Shown: positions 9,954-20,989, counted from the first letter of the stretch. The stretch: DNA of 64,000 nucleotides from Saccharina japonica (GCA_008828725.1 MEHQ01002284.1:48024-112023); one strand, 5' to 3'. Program-made: numbers and translations. Notes: generated from the sequence alone by a model not told the origin.

Positions 9954-12556
9954 GTGGTCATACTTCGCATGGCCGCAAGGAACAACAAGAAAGATGTGCC
10001 ATTTGTTCCACGCGTTTTTTTTCTGACGAGACACATTGCCTACAAGGAAAACAAAGAACGGTGCTGCCATTGTTCCATCGCTTTTTCTGGGAAGATGCTT
10101 TGCCGTCTATCTGCCTGCCTGGCAGCAGCACAGACAGACAGACAAGACAGAAATGCGACTCTTGCGACAGGCGTATACTATTTTCTCGCGAAAAAGGCTG
10201 TGGGGTTGCTGCAAAAATGAAAAAAAAAGAAGTGTGCCTCGCAACAACAGCAATCGTGCCGTGGTGGGGGTACTATGTTTGGGCTGCGAGCACACAAGTC
10301 ACTTTCAGGAAACGAACACAGAGAGGCGTCCACCATGCAGTCGAATGAGAGAGAGAACGGCGCACGCGCGTATATATACCACCATCACCAGGTGACAAGC
10401 AAAGACAGCGAAGACATAAAAAGGCCTCGAGAATTGGCGGGATTGGGATGCCATGAAAAAAAAAGGCACGACGAGCAACAACGCAGCAACAACGTGCTGT
10501 AGCAACAACCCAAAATAGAAACAGCACCAAAAATACTGAAATTGATGCAAAAACAAAAAAACACGGATCGATCGCTGAAACGTAAAGTGTTCGTTTCCGA
10601 TCACCTCGTGGCACACTCTTGTTGTTCTTCTTCTTCTGCTGTGCGCACTATCTATGCACCGCACCTTATCACAAGCCGAAAGCCGAGAGGCACGGTGGCA
10701 CGACGTCGTGAGTACGTACGCGCGTAGCAAAATAATAAAAAAGCGAAGAGACTCCGCAGGAAAAACAGAAAAACACGAACGAACGCGGTTTGATTTTTTG
10801 GGGGCCCAGAAACGCAGCAACGCAAGAACAGAACAAAACTACTGCTCCTCGTACTGCTGTAGCAACGCAAGCACAGCAACAAAACTGGCAGCAGACCTAT
10901 TTTCTTTCTCCTTCAGCGGAGAGGGGATTATTGCTGCTGCTACTGCAGCAGCTGCAACTGCAGCAGCTGCAACTGAGCAGCAGCTGCTGTTGCTGCTGCT
11001 GGCTTCAAGAAAACAACGCACGGAACCGAGGGCCCCTACAGCAGTATACGATACGCCAAAAATCGTTGAGTGAGCCGTGGGGCACTGTTTTTTTTTTTTG
11101 CATGGTGAACAATGTGTGTGTGAGCTGTGCGCACAAACAAAAACAAAGCACAGACACGAGGCGCGCTGCCTATCTATCAGCAAGCGCGCGAACGTACTCT
11201 AATGTATCAACGAATGACACCCCTCGGTTGCCAGGCATTCAAGCAATCGAACAATTAAAAATAAAGCGTCTCTCGTACGATCGTCTCGGCGTTCGATGCA
11301 CGAACAACAAATTTGCAAACAGCACCAACAAACAGCATCCATCTCTACAAAAAGAAGTGACCTTCTTCCCGAATGCAGAGAGACTACTACGAGTTTAATA
11401 CCCACGACTGAATTGATTGCACAATAAACCAAATCGAGCAGCACCCCCGAATCGACCGCGCAATCTATGCGAAGAACACACTCTATACGGCGTCGCGCAA
11501 TCATCTCATGGATGGATGCATGCAAGCTTGCAAGTAAAGACAGTCCGCACTACTACTGTACCTACAATAGCCGGCGCGGGCAGGACCTTCTTTGCTCTTC
11601 ACGAAGAAGCCTCTCGCTTCGCTCGTCTAAAAAAGAACAAAGAGCGCGGCAAACGACGACAAGTGGAAATTTCATTGGGAACAAACAAAACTCGACGAAT
11701 TTCGTCACCCACCTGTGAGACAGATTCCCCGAGGATGCTCGCTGTGTGTTGTGTTGTGGAGAGAGGTTGAAGTTCCTCTGCTATTTCAAACACAGCGGTG
11801 GTGTGTGTGCAGCAAAAATAAGTGTGATACGAGGTAGGTACAGCCAGGTAGCCGCCGCGGTGTAGTCGAGGACTCGGGGGGGGGGGGCTGTGTGCGTAGG
11901 ACCTTGGTGCTGGTTCGTGCTGTGTTGCTCAGTGTTCAGGGCAGGGTCGGGAAGGTAATGAGGTGTGATGGGAGGGGGGGAGACACGGCGGGGACCAAAT
12001 TCTTAAGAGAACAAAAGAAAACGTTGGGTTGGCCGGTTGGCTCAGAAAATAAATGCACATTCTCTCATATCGATTCGTTGGACGATACGCGATATATATG
12101 TGAGATGTATTCATACCACGAACATACGACAGTAGTAAAAAGCTCACAGGTTGGACTGACAGTTACTTTGGACGGGAGCATAAGGGATGCTCATGCATTA
12201 ATATCAACATCAACCAGTGCTTATATTTCCGTCCGGAGTGTAGTTGCATTGTCCCGGTGCGTCATACACCACATATGGCGTCAATATAAGGACCTTTTGG
12301 ATACCCCTATCCAGGCTGAAACGATCCTTACATTTTCGCCCAAACTTGTGCGTCACGCCTCTTTGGTGCGATCTGATTGGCTGAGAGCATCTACGGTGTC
12401 CTGTCCTGTCGGTCTACTGACTACTGAAAACGATATGGACAGATAGAGGTCGAGTCTCGAGAAGGAATCTGGGGAACGGTCGCGGAACTTTCTTTAACAA
12501 ACATTTGTTTTTGCGCGTTTCTCGCGTTTTTCAGCCAGCCTGGCCTGTGATGAATA
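9954..12556. other. Gene-poor stretch with CAG/CTG-rich patches
   Basis: I recognise no gene. The sequence is rich in AACAACAA and CAGCAG words. At about 10926-11012, CTGCTGC and GCAGCAGC blocks alternate and could fold into nested hairpins. A G-run (11876-11887) and other homopolymers are present. A frame of 184 codons at 11892-12446 has no recognisable domain and is probably fortuitous. It overlaps CTGATTGGCTGAG (12373-12385), a good inverted CCAAT-box match, with TGCGTCACGCC just upstream (12349-12359). Confidence 0.45.
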
Positions 12557-12734
12557 CAGTGGAGTCCCCCAATAAGGCGGTCTGAGTAAGGCGGTATCCC
12601 GACATAAGGCGGTCAAAATCGCTTGGCGCGACTGGGAAATTGCACTCACAACCTGGAATGAATAAGGCGGCTTCCCTCTATAAGGCAGTCATATTGCGCT
12701 GGCACACCACCGCCTTATTGGGGGACCCCTGCTG
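12557..12734. mobile_element. Tc1/mariner-like MITE, 178 bp
   Basis: The element lies between TA dinucleotides (12555-12556 and 12735-12736). Its ends are inverted: CAGTGGAGTCCCCCAATAAG on the left and the reverse complement of CAGCAGGGGTCCCCCAATAA on the right. The word ATAAGGCGG recurs several times inside, mostly in direct orientation. TA duplication and CAGT-type termini fit the Tc1/mariner (pogo-like) superfamily. There is no transposase, so it would depend on one supplied in trans. Confidence 0.8.
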
Positions 12735-12736
12735 TA

Positions 12737-13498
12737 CCCCATGGCAAGGACGACACACTGCTGCACTGCTCCACAGAACTTCGAGAGGACAGCACGCCCT
12801 ACGTACACCCGGAACACCACGACCACGACCTCCACCACCCACCACAGTCCCCTCTATCTAGCGAGCAACGGACGCAGAAAGTTCGAGCTTTCAGAACGAG
12901 CGCAAAGAAAGTGAGAGAGGTTTTAGTTTTTAGCTTGCCAAATGGCCATCAACATGAATAATGACATTCTTATTCGTAAATGCAGTAGTAGTAGTAGTAC
13001 AGGACACCCAATAAGAAACAGGCTACTAAGAAAGCCGGTCTGAGAGTAAGAGGACAACAGGAAATTCGGGAGTAGTTATTTTGAAATTAGTGTGCACTGG
13101 AAAGCACCCTCTCTCAAATAAGAAATCCAGCCTGGGCCAGATTTCCTGTTTCTCGCTACTGTAGGTGTCCTGTACTGCATGTTTTGCATTCGACACCGCT
13201 GTGCTGCTGCAGAACACGGGGACGAATACCCGATGCTCTCGATGCGAGTGCGGTTGCAAGGTGTATGTAATTGTGTCCGGTGTGGTACCCCTGTGTGTTC
13301 GTTACTGCTGTTCGGCATTATTTTGGCCGGGGTGCGCTCGCTTGCGGGAAAGGGTTTGCTGTCCTTGCCTCGCAAGCTTCGACAGACGAGTGTCTGCAGC
13401 AGACACAGACACACCCGAACACATCCATATTTCGCATCGTGTGCCAAGGGTATGCGACAAAAAGAGAAAACGACCTCTCACTCCTAGGAAGGTCATAA
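12737..13498. other. Non-coding stretch, nothing recognised
   Basis: This lies between the Tc1-like MITE and the Tourist-like element. It includes a short AGT run (12984-12999). Several overlapping short frames exist on both strands, but none looks like a protein. Confidence 0.45.
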
Positions 13499-13501
13499 TT
13501 A

Positions 13502-14254
13502 GGGCCATTCCTAACGAACAAAAAAAATCACGATTCGTGAGGTTTTTGTCGTGAATCGTGATTTTTTTTGTCGTGATTCAAGACAAAAACCTCACGATTC
13601 ATGACGCCATTTTTTTTACAATTTCTTAAAAAAAAACAAAATCACGATTCACGACATTTGTCGTGGCTCAAAATACGCCTGGTCAAGGCACTACGTAACC
13701 CACCCGACACCAACGGTATCCGATGGTCGGTATAGGGGCATGCCAGGCCCTGCTTCGTACGCCGGTTGTGGACAGCGAGTGGCTGCCTAAAGACACTGCT
13801 GGGTGCGGGGTAACGAGCATGCTGTGACCTCGAAATCTCGAGGAGGCGGAGACACAGCGTGAAGAAAAAGCAAAAATAATCTGAAAATCTCATGGGCCAG
13901 GCAGAGCAGACGACATGTCAGCGAGATGGGAACCTCGCGCGGACCTTGCCTGGCCGACGGCGCATGAGGTTTGAATATCACAGACCGTGTCGGGCCTCTG
14001 CCCATGGTTTGAATCACGGGCCGGGTCAGGCGCGGTCGGCCCGGCACGGCCTGGCCGTGACCTACCTGCGAGAGTTGGCCCCACCCTCAAATACCGTTGG
14101 TTTGAAAATATCGGATTCTTTATAATTTGAAAATATCACGAAACGTGACGAAAAAGCACCAATTTTCGTTAGGAAAGAAACATCACGAATCGTGATATTT
14201 TGTCATGTCAAAACGTCACGAATCGTGATTTTTTTTGTTCGTTAGGAATGGCCC
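13502..14254. mobile_element. PIF/Harbinger-like (Tourist-type) element, 753 bp, TTA duplication
   Basis: The element is bounded by direct TTA repeats (13499-13501 and 14255-14257) and by inverted termini of about 40 bases beginning GGGCCATTCCTAACGAAC that are essentially perfect. Inside each end are several TCACGATTCGTGA or TCACGAATCGTGA palindromes, candidate transposase-binding sites. The middle (about 13880-14080) is GC-rich with GGGTCGG-like words. TTA duplication and GGG-starting ends fit PIF/Harbinger. I find no transposase frame, so it is non-autonomous. Confidence 0.85.
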
Positions 14255-14261
14255 TTAATAG

Positions 14262-14480
14262 CAAACCGGATCGCTGTGATGATCACAGCACGAAATGAGC
14301 GAAAACCATTTTTTTTTCGTTTTTTGTTCCTTTTTTTCACTAGGTTTTAGAGACCCCCCCTATTTGTTTTCGCTGGTGGGAGGGGGGGGGGAGGGGGTAC
14401 TTAAAAAAGGTTGACTTACTGTAGTGTTTCCTGGGATCACAACGGTCCGGCTGGTTTTCCATTCTGAGCTCTGGGGATAG
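14262..14480 (-). mobile_element. Partial copy of the 306-bp hAT-like element
   Basis: In reverse orientation this stretch matches the interior of the element at 30446-30751: GATCGCTGTGATGATCACAG, the T-rich stretch, TTTTAGAGACCCCCCCTA and GGGATCACAACGGTCCGG all correspond. Its left terminus is absent where it abuts the Tourist-like element, and no terminal GGGTGCAC is visible on the right, so both ends are lost. Confidence 0.7.
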
Positions 14481-14579
14481 TGGCGTGTCAGAGACTCGGA
14501 TCCTTGAGTACCCTTGCGTATGCCGATTATAGAGCTGGGAAATGCCAGACTCCATCAGAGACCAAGTACTGCTGTAGCT

Positions 14580-15920
14580 TTGGGCCGAAGAACGATGCCT
14601 TTCTGTCCAGCCGTTCCTCTCTCTGTTTGCCGGGTATCGCACAGCATGCTTGGTGTGGTAGTACACTCGGTTCGTTATCTGCAGCCGCAGCCTATGCAGA
14701 AGGCCTGTGGCTCGCGCGTCGCCAGCTTCAACCACCCCCCCCCCCAAATATGTGATGGGCCGTACAGTATCACTGCGGGCGGAAACATAAGCACCGTTTA
14801 ATACTCATATTAATATGTCAAATACCCTTATATTTACGTTCAAAGTGGTGTTCTGGGCGTACACGCAGCTTAAACCGCTGGCCAACTACAAGCAGCGCAG
14901 GCAGCCGTGTCTGTTCGCTCGTGACACCAGCCTGCCAGCGCTGTCTATTCCGTGCTGCGTCCACCGTATCATGTGTTCGAGTAGAGCTGCTCTCGTGATT
15001 GTTCCATGGACGTCGCCTTTGCTTTCTGCCCGCTGCTATCGGGTACTGTACACCATGGCGACATGGCTGCTGCGGTTGCTCGATTGGTTGTCTGCAGCCG
15101 CAGCCCATGCGGAAGGCCTGTTGGTCGTGCATCGCAAGCTTCAAACGACACCCGCTAAAACTTGTGACGGTCGTATAATACGAGTGCTCGTAAGTCTACA
15201 CGAACTCGTGAATTGTATGATGGACGCCGCTTTTTCTTTCCGCCCGTTGTGCCCCTCTCGGTGAGTCGGGCACTGCACAGCATGGCTGCCGTGATTGTGT
15301 TTGATTGAGTGTCTGCACACGCAGCCTGTGCGGAAGGCCTGCTCCTCGTGCATCGCAAGCTTCAACCACCCCCCCCCCCCCCTTCCAAAATATGATGGGG
15401 CTCGCGCGTACTCTGTGCGAGTACCTCGTGCTTATGTATACCATTATACTACTCGTACGCAGTATTACTATACGAGTAGAACTCGTGAATTGTTCGACGG
15501 ATGCTGCCCTGTTTTTTTGCTCGTTGTGCCCTCTTCTGCGTGTCGGGTACAACCGCACAGCACGGTTTCTGCTCGTGTGGCTCGATTGAGTGTCTGCATG
15601 CGTATAGCCTCTGCGCGAGGCCAGTTGCTCGTACATCGCAAGAAAGCTTCAATCAACACCCCCCCAAAATTATTATCATGTATTGACCATATCGTCCTTC
15701 CTGAGCTCATGATGATGATACATAAAGTTGGCAACAGACCAAACGAAGAAAACACAGAGACCAACCTGCAGTCGAGGCAACGGTGCCGTTGTGTCCGAGT
15801 GCGCCCCTCTCTGTGCGCTTGGTACCGCACAGCATGCCTGATGTGGGGGTGCCCGTTTGGGTGTCGGCAGCCGCAGCTTGTTCCTGTCGTTTGGACCTCG
15901 CAAGCTTCAACACAATAGAA
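14580..15920. repeat. Degenerate tandem repeat, about five units of roughly 250 bp
   Basis: Each unit carries the same landmarks in order: a TTTCTGCCCGYTG-like block, GGGTAYNGCACAGCATG, TGTCTGCAGCCGCAGCC, GGAAGGCCTG, CATCGCAAGCTTCAA, then a poly-C run and an ATGATGGG-like tail. Examples of the GCAAGCTTCAA landmark are near 15136, 15354 and 15900. Units differ by many substitutions and indels. No frame is shared between units, so this is an old non-coding array. Confidence 0.75.
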
Positions 15921-16118
15921 GGGTATCGCGGGAAACACAAAGCCCGTTTAGTTTGTTTGGATGGTCGGCTCAATAGCCTTGTTTACAATGTAAACGCGTT
16001 TACTGTTGTGTACGTAATTACGTATGGCTGCGGTAGATGTTTACTCGCACAGTAAATCTACACGAGCCGACAATTTCCGTCAACGCATCGCTTGGCATTC
16101 CTGTTATTCTTATGATTA

Positions 16119-16216
16119 CGGGCGACCATAGTAAACAGGACTCAAAGTACACAAAACATGTTATATTTACCTATTTTTACTCGGCAATATATAGTCCTAT
16201 TTGATATGGTACTCCG
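16119..16216. mobile_element. Stowaway-like MITE, 98 bp
   Basis: The element is flanked by TA (16117-16118 and 16217-16218). Its termini are imperfect inverted repeats (CGGGCGACCATAGTAAACAG against the reverse complement of the right end, CGGAGTACCATATCAAATAG). A better preserved copy lies at 59102-59200. Confidence 0.65.
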
Positions 16217-16385
16217 TAATGGCGTGTTACGCTATCTCTGGCGCGGAGAACTTCTAGCAGCTTCGAAAATAACCTCGGACGGATCGTGATCTTCTTGTAT
16301 ATAAATAAATGTGTCATTCAATACTACTAGGGTAGAGAGTGTTGTTAGTCTCCTGTGCACGTGGTCACGTGAGGTTTACACTCTA

Positions 16386-16414
16386 CCCCCCCCCCCCCCC
16401 CCCCCCCCCCCCCC
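16386..16414. repeat. Poly-C tract, 29 bases
   Basis: An uninterrupted run of C. Shorter poly-C or poly-G runs recur through the window (near 590, 11876, 14738, 15368, 17970, 36620, 37787). Run length is likely to be unreliable in the assembly. Confidence 0.95.
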
Positions 16415-16624
16415 TGACGCCTCCACCGCTGGAACTCCCGGAACACAAGCAGTGGATCTCTGTCGACAGCGCTACCGGGAGGGGCAAACACTTTTACAAT
16501 ATTGTCAAGAAAGAATATCGGAATGAGAGCACCTGCCCGCGTCGTTAAGTACCCTACACTACCGTAGGCTGAGATCGGTGATTATTTCCGCAAGAACCGA
16601 CCGCACCAAAATCTGCAGAAAAAA

Positions 16625-16808
16625 TGTCAGGGCTTTTCATTAGGCATGAACCGACCCTGCGGAGTCCGGTCCGGAAGGTATCGACTTTTCACGGGTCGGG
16701 TCGGGCGGATCGGGTCGGATCAGATCGGGTAAGGGTGACCGGACCCGACCTAACCCGACCCCAGCCGACCCGATCCGCTTGTTCCGACCCAACCCGCGAA
16801 CGACCCTG
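16625..16808. repeat. GGGTCGG hairpin array with CAGGG ends
   Basis: GGGTCGGGTCGGGCGGATCG-type sequence in the left half is followed by its near reverse complement (CCGACCCGATCCGC) in the right half, so the block can fold into a long imperfect hairpin. The outer edges read CAGGGC and CCCTG. The right end (CGCGAACGACCCTG) resembles the end of the array at 35310-35652. The ends look hAT-like, but I find no matching 8-base duplication. Confidence 0.6.
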
Positions 16809-16979
16809 GTTAGTTAGCTGTGCACTGCAGTATACCAGGTATATATAGAAGGGTATATGTAATATGGTGTACGAGGATAGTGAAGTGGGGAAGGACCGTT
16901 CCTTGTCCAGCTTTGAAGCGACATGGGCCGTGCGAGGGCACACGAATATGGTGGTTGTGAGACTTCTCTGCCGTGTTGA

Positions 16980-17890
16980 GCTGGTTGGTGTGTAATGAAC
17001 CGTGTTCCTATAAGGGAGTTTGCGGATGGTGGCGATTTAGCATCCCATGAACCGTGCGCATACGATAGGTTACACAAGGATGGATGCATAGGGAAAGCAC
17101 CTTGGGTGGGTTTTAATCGTGTTGGTGTGTCATGAATCTTATCACGTGTACCTGATTTGTACTTTGGAAGAGGGTACGATAGTATGGCCTGGTGAACGTT
17201 TGTTCGTTTTTGAGGTTCCCCGTGTTACGAACCGTACACTACAGTGGTATATGCACGATGACACGGCAGATCCCCGCCCTCTCCCCCTGTTTTGCTGTGG
17301 CGTGTCATGAACCGTATATGTAAGACGGGACAGGAATGGATGTATCCATAGTTGGGTTCCGTGTCTTGTTGAGCTTTGGCGTGTCGTAAACATTATTATG
17401 TAAAAAAGCGTCACGAGGATGATGGTGAGGTGGACCTGCGTGCCGTGCTTTGCGTGTCATGAAACCTGTAAATACAATGCGGTAAGAGAATGAGTGTGCG
17501 CCGACCTTCTGCGCGCTGTTAGCTTTGCCGTGACATGAACGGTTTGGGTTAGAGAGTATAGGGGGCATTGAGGAGGACTTCCGTGCCAAGTTCAGCTTTT
17601 GCGTGTCATGGGCGCGTATACAATAGAACACGATGATGATTGTAGTTGCAGAAGATTCCGTGCCTTTGTTGAGGTTTGTCCTCTTGATGGTGGTGAGATG
17701 ATGGACTTCTGTTCCGTGTTGAACGTTTTTCGCGGCATGAACCCGTATAAAACAGAGGGCATGGATATGAGTGCCCGGTGACTTTGCGTGCGCTGTTGAG
17801 CCTTGGCGTAGCATTAACTATTTTTGGGACAAGGTACGAGAGGTGAGTATCCCTTGCCTTGTTGGACCTTAGAGTGCCACGAGCGGTGAA
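16980..17890. repeat. Degenerate tandem repeat of about 80 bp, roughly 12 units
   Basis: The core GCGTGTCATGAACCGTATA, preceded by TTGAGCTTTGG, recurs near 16988, 17041, 17124, 17218, 17302, 17379, 17452, 17529, 17600, 17730, 17806 and 17873. Units have drifted, and spacing varies from about 50 to 130 bases. No coding frame is conserved. Confidence 0.75.
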
Positions 17891-18051
17891 CACAGACCGG
17901 TACACACGATGATCATCTTTTTTTTTGCTTTCCTGCTTCTGCTGGACACGCCGTGGTCACAGGTGTCGCCCCCCCCCCCCACCCCACCCCGTTATGGACA
18001 TGCCTTCATTTGTAACCGCGCATAGGGTACATACACATACATAGAGCATTC

Positions 18052-18319
18052 GACGCATGCTACGGTGTAGCCTGCATACAGGTGCACCATGATTTATCTG
18101 AGGGTGGTCACTTGAGGAGCTCTATACCTGCAGTAGCCTGCACACTGATTTATGGAGGAAAATGAAAGTGCCACCAGCGGAACAAGGCCATGGCCAAGGT
18201 ATAATGACGAAACAAATGTTGCCAAGCAAAAATGAAAGTCCGACGAGTTTGGGTTAAGGAGCCCGATCATTCAGAAAACGTTTCCGCGGAAAACTGTCAC
18301 CTCTATCGTAGCAGGAATC
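18052..18319. mobile_element. GAC-MITE, 268 bp, ATTC duplication
   Basis: The left end GACGCATGCTACGG and right end (reverse complement GATTCCTGCTACGATAGAGG) form the terminal repeats. A perfect direct ATTC lies immediately outside both (18048-18051 and 18320-18323). Family landmarks inside are CACTTGAGGAGCTC, TTTATGGAGGAAAATGAAAG, TTTGGGTTAAGGAGCCCGAT and CATTCAGAAAACG. There is no coding capacity. The superfamily is unassigned; a 4-bp duplication is not typical of Tc1, PIF or hAT. Confidence 0.85.
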
Positions 18320-18609
18320 ATTCACACTGCTCGTCGATTGTCATCGAGTATTGCTAACTCACGCCCTCGCGCTTTCCGCTCTAATCAGTTTTTATGCAAT
18401 GCAAGAAGTTATCCCTACGAGTATTTGCGCTCCTCGGTGATACTTGAACCCCCACGTAGTTGATTTTTGTCGGCACGAGGACCACCTACAAAGTCACCGG
18501 GGACGCGTGGCACGTTTGACCAGGGTGCTACTACAGTAGCGCTAATATGAATATACGTGGTACAGTACTAACCGGCTGCATCTCGAAGTATTCCTTGTAT
18601 GGTCTACGT

Positions 18610-19560
18610 TTCCCGGCAAACGCGCGGGACGTCCCATGCGGGGACGGTCTCATGGGGTTTTCGATCCCGTCGGACATCCCATGGGAAAATATACTTCCCG
18701 TGATATGTTTCATGGGACGACCAATGGGGCTACCCATATGGGAAACCCCATGGGGCATCCCATGGGGACGTCCCCGAGGGTAATCCCACATCTGCCCTAG
18801 GTCATTCCATCTGATATGCCATGGATTATTCTACGGGTCATTTCATAGACTGTTCGGCGGATGTGGCGCGGGTGAGGTGCCGAGGGGGGTCGGGTGACGC
18901 ACGGTAGAGCGGGTTCCCCGCGGGGCATACCGAACCCGGCATAGTCGTGAAGATCCCTTTGGACACCGCCACCGCCAGCACTACCGAGCAGCGTTGAAGA
19001 ATATGGAAATATGCAACGTCCCATATGGCCTCCATGGGATCACATACGATGCATGCCATACCCCACGAGATGATTCATGGGACGGCATTCTACTAGGCTT
19101 GTCGCATGCGTGATTCCATAGGCCGTAAGCTGGCTCATAGGATATATCATGGGACGACATATGGGGCGACCGATCATGGGAAGCGCTATGGAGGCATATT
19201 CGATGACCCTATGGAACGTCTCATGAGACCTCGATGGGCTAACATGCTACACAAGAGACATCCCACGGGGCGGCCCATGGGACGAGCTATGGAACGACCC
19301 ACGGGTCGTCCCAGTTGTCATCCCACGGCTCATCCCTTTCGCTATCCCATAGGACATACGTAGCACATCCCATGGTCAATTCCATGGGATTTCCCATGGC
19401 TTGTTCCCAACGTTGTTTGCGGTCCCATGGACTATCCGATTGATAATCCAATGGAATGATCCATGCGACATGCATGGGAAGACCCGCGAGTCACATCTCG
19501 TAGGATGACTGATCATGTCCCCCTGGTAGCCCGTGGGACGTCCTGTCTCCATGACGGCGA
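18610..19560. repeat. CCCATGGG-based minisatellite
   Basis: The 8-base palindrome CCCATGGG and one-mismatch variants (CCCATAGG, CTCATGGG, CCCACGGG) recur every 12-25 bases, commonly in the context GGGACGTCCCATGGGAC. Examples lie near 18678, 18746, 18760, 19278 and 19382. A unique stretch of about 160 bases (18860-19020) interrupts it, and isolated motifs persist to about 19880. Open frames rich in PMG/PWD arise from the repeat and are not taken as genes. Confidence 0.85.
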
Positions 19561-20279
19561 CTATTTCCAACCTATCTATGGACTGAAGAACTTAAGTGCA
19601 GTCTACACGCTATTATGAGTGCTCAGTGCTGTAGGGGTGAAACGGGGTGCCCGGTAGACTACACCTCTATTATGATTGGTCAACCCCTCCACCCCGATCC
19701 GGACCAGATCTCGTGTGGCACCCTGCTCCCACACAGTAGGCGCAGAAGTATTCGGTTGGGGGTTTGGTTGAGATCAGGGTAAGGGTTAGTGGAACAGCGT
19801 GTGGACTGTAGTTGAGAGTTGCGCACAGTCCCTGGATCGTAAGTAGTTGCTTCTCCTGTCTCCATAGGATATCTCATAGGGCCGCGTGCTACGATAGATG
19901 TATTATAGGTATACCTTTTTTTGGCTGAAACGTTTTATGGATGACGGGGTTCCTTAACCCAAAGTTCGTCGGACGTTGCTCTCTACGCCGTATGAAACAG
20001 GGATGGATGCACCTCGGCAGAAGGCAGGGCGTTCGCTATTATATCAATTTGGTCCTCATGTCCAAAGAAACGGCATTTTGTATCGCTACCCCCACCCCCA
20101 CAAAAGCACCCACTACGTTGGCCATGAGTGAATGTGGCTACATAGTGAGGATAGCCGAATACATAAGCGCTTGGATTGCTGGGAATCCCGTCCGGTTGCG
20201 AGCTTCAGGTTCGGATCACAAGAAGTATTTTGACTTTCAAAATGGCGCTCTCTGGCGACACATGCTAAGTTGAAGAGCT
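19561..20279. other. Non-coding stretch, nothing recognised
   Basis: It contains a local duplication (CTACACGCTATTATGAGTG near 19604 and CTACACCTCTATTATGATTG near 19659) and a GAC-MITE-like fragment TCCTTAACCCAAAGTTCGTC near 19951. A 110-codon frame at 19941-20273 has no recognisable feature. Confidence 0.4.
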
Positions 20280-20432
20280 CTAGATCCCACCCAAAAATGG
20301 ATTTGCAAAAAAATGAAAGGGCAGTCCGATGAACAATCCCATGGCCCTAGCGGGTGAAAAACAAATTGTTTCGCCAAAACAGAATAATGGCATTTTTGGA
20401 CGATTTCCGGTGAACGAGCCCCCCCCAGTCGA
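20280..20432. mobile_element. GAC-MITE fragment
   Basis: Words such as CCCACCCAAAAA, CCGATGAACAATCCCATGGCC and TTTCGCCAAAAC match the interior of the complete copy immediately to its right. Neither terminus is present. Confidence 0.6.
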
Positions 20433-20698
20433 GACGCCTGCTACGATGATAGAGGTGCACCATGCATTTTTTTCCGCGGGTGTCCACTTTGAGGAGCTAT
20501 ACACCCCACCCAAAAACTGAATTAGGAGGAAAACAAAAGCGCTTACCCGATGAACAATACCATGGCCTAACGAGATAACGAAAAATAGGACGAAAAAATC
20601 AAAAATGGAAATTCGACGAGTTTGGGTTAAGGAGCCCCGGTCATTCAGAAACAATTTCCGCCAAAACGTGCTACCTACTGTAGATCGTAGCACGCGTC
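20433..20698. mobile_element. GAC-MITE, 266 bp
   Basis: The left end is GACGCCTGCTACGATGATAG. The right end is the inverse, ending GTAGCACGCGTC. Flanking tetranucleotides are TCGA and TCAG, an imperfect match to the 4-bp duplication seen in other copies. Interior landmarks TTTGGGTTAAGGAGCC and CATTCAGAAACAATTTCCGC are conserved. Confidence 0.75.
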
Positions 20699-20989
20699 TC
20701 AGGCAGAAACTGTTTCACTCCAAAAGTGCTACTCATACACCTGTCGTTTCAGCGTCGGGCGGAGTAAGATAAGGGATACGAGAGATTGAGAGGATGGGTG
20801 TGCGAGCCATAATCAATCAGCTCTCGGTACGTTGCACGCTCTACCCCTAGTAGTACCGCGTGGCTTCAGCCGACCGACCTGTTCTCCGGATGCTTGCACT
20901 TAGAGATGGAGGCTTTCTTCGCGGCAAGACATCGCTGCTACTGTACTTCGGTGGTATATTTTATCGACCGTTCGACAAAAACCTCTCGC

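Noticed and set aside
18547-19363. PMG/PWD-repeat proteins
   Set aside because: The apparent peptide repeats come from the CCCATGGG minisatellite, and several frames are open at once.
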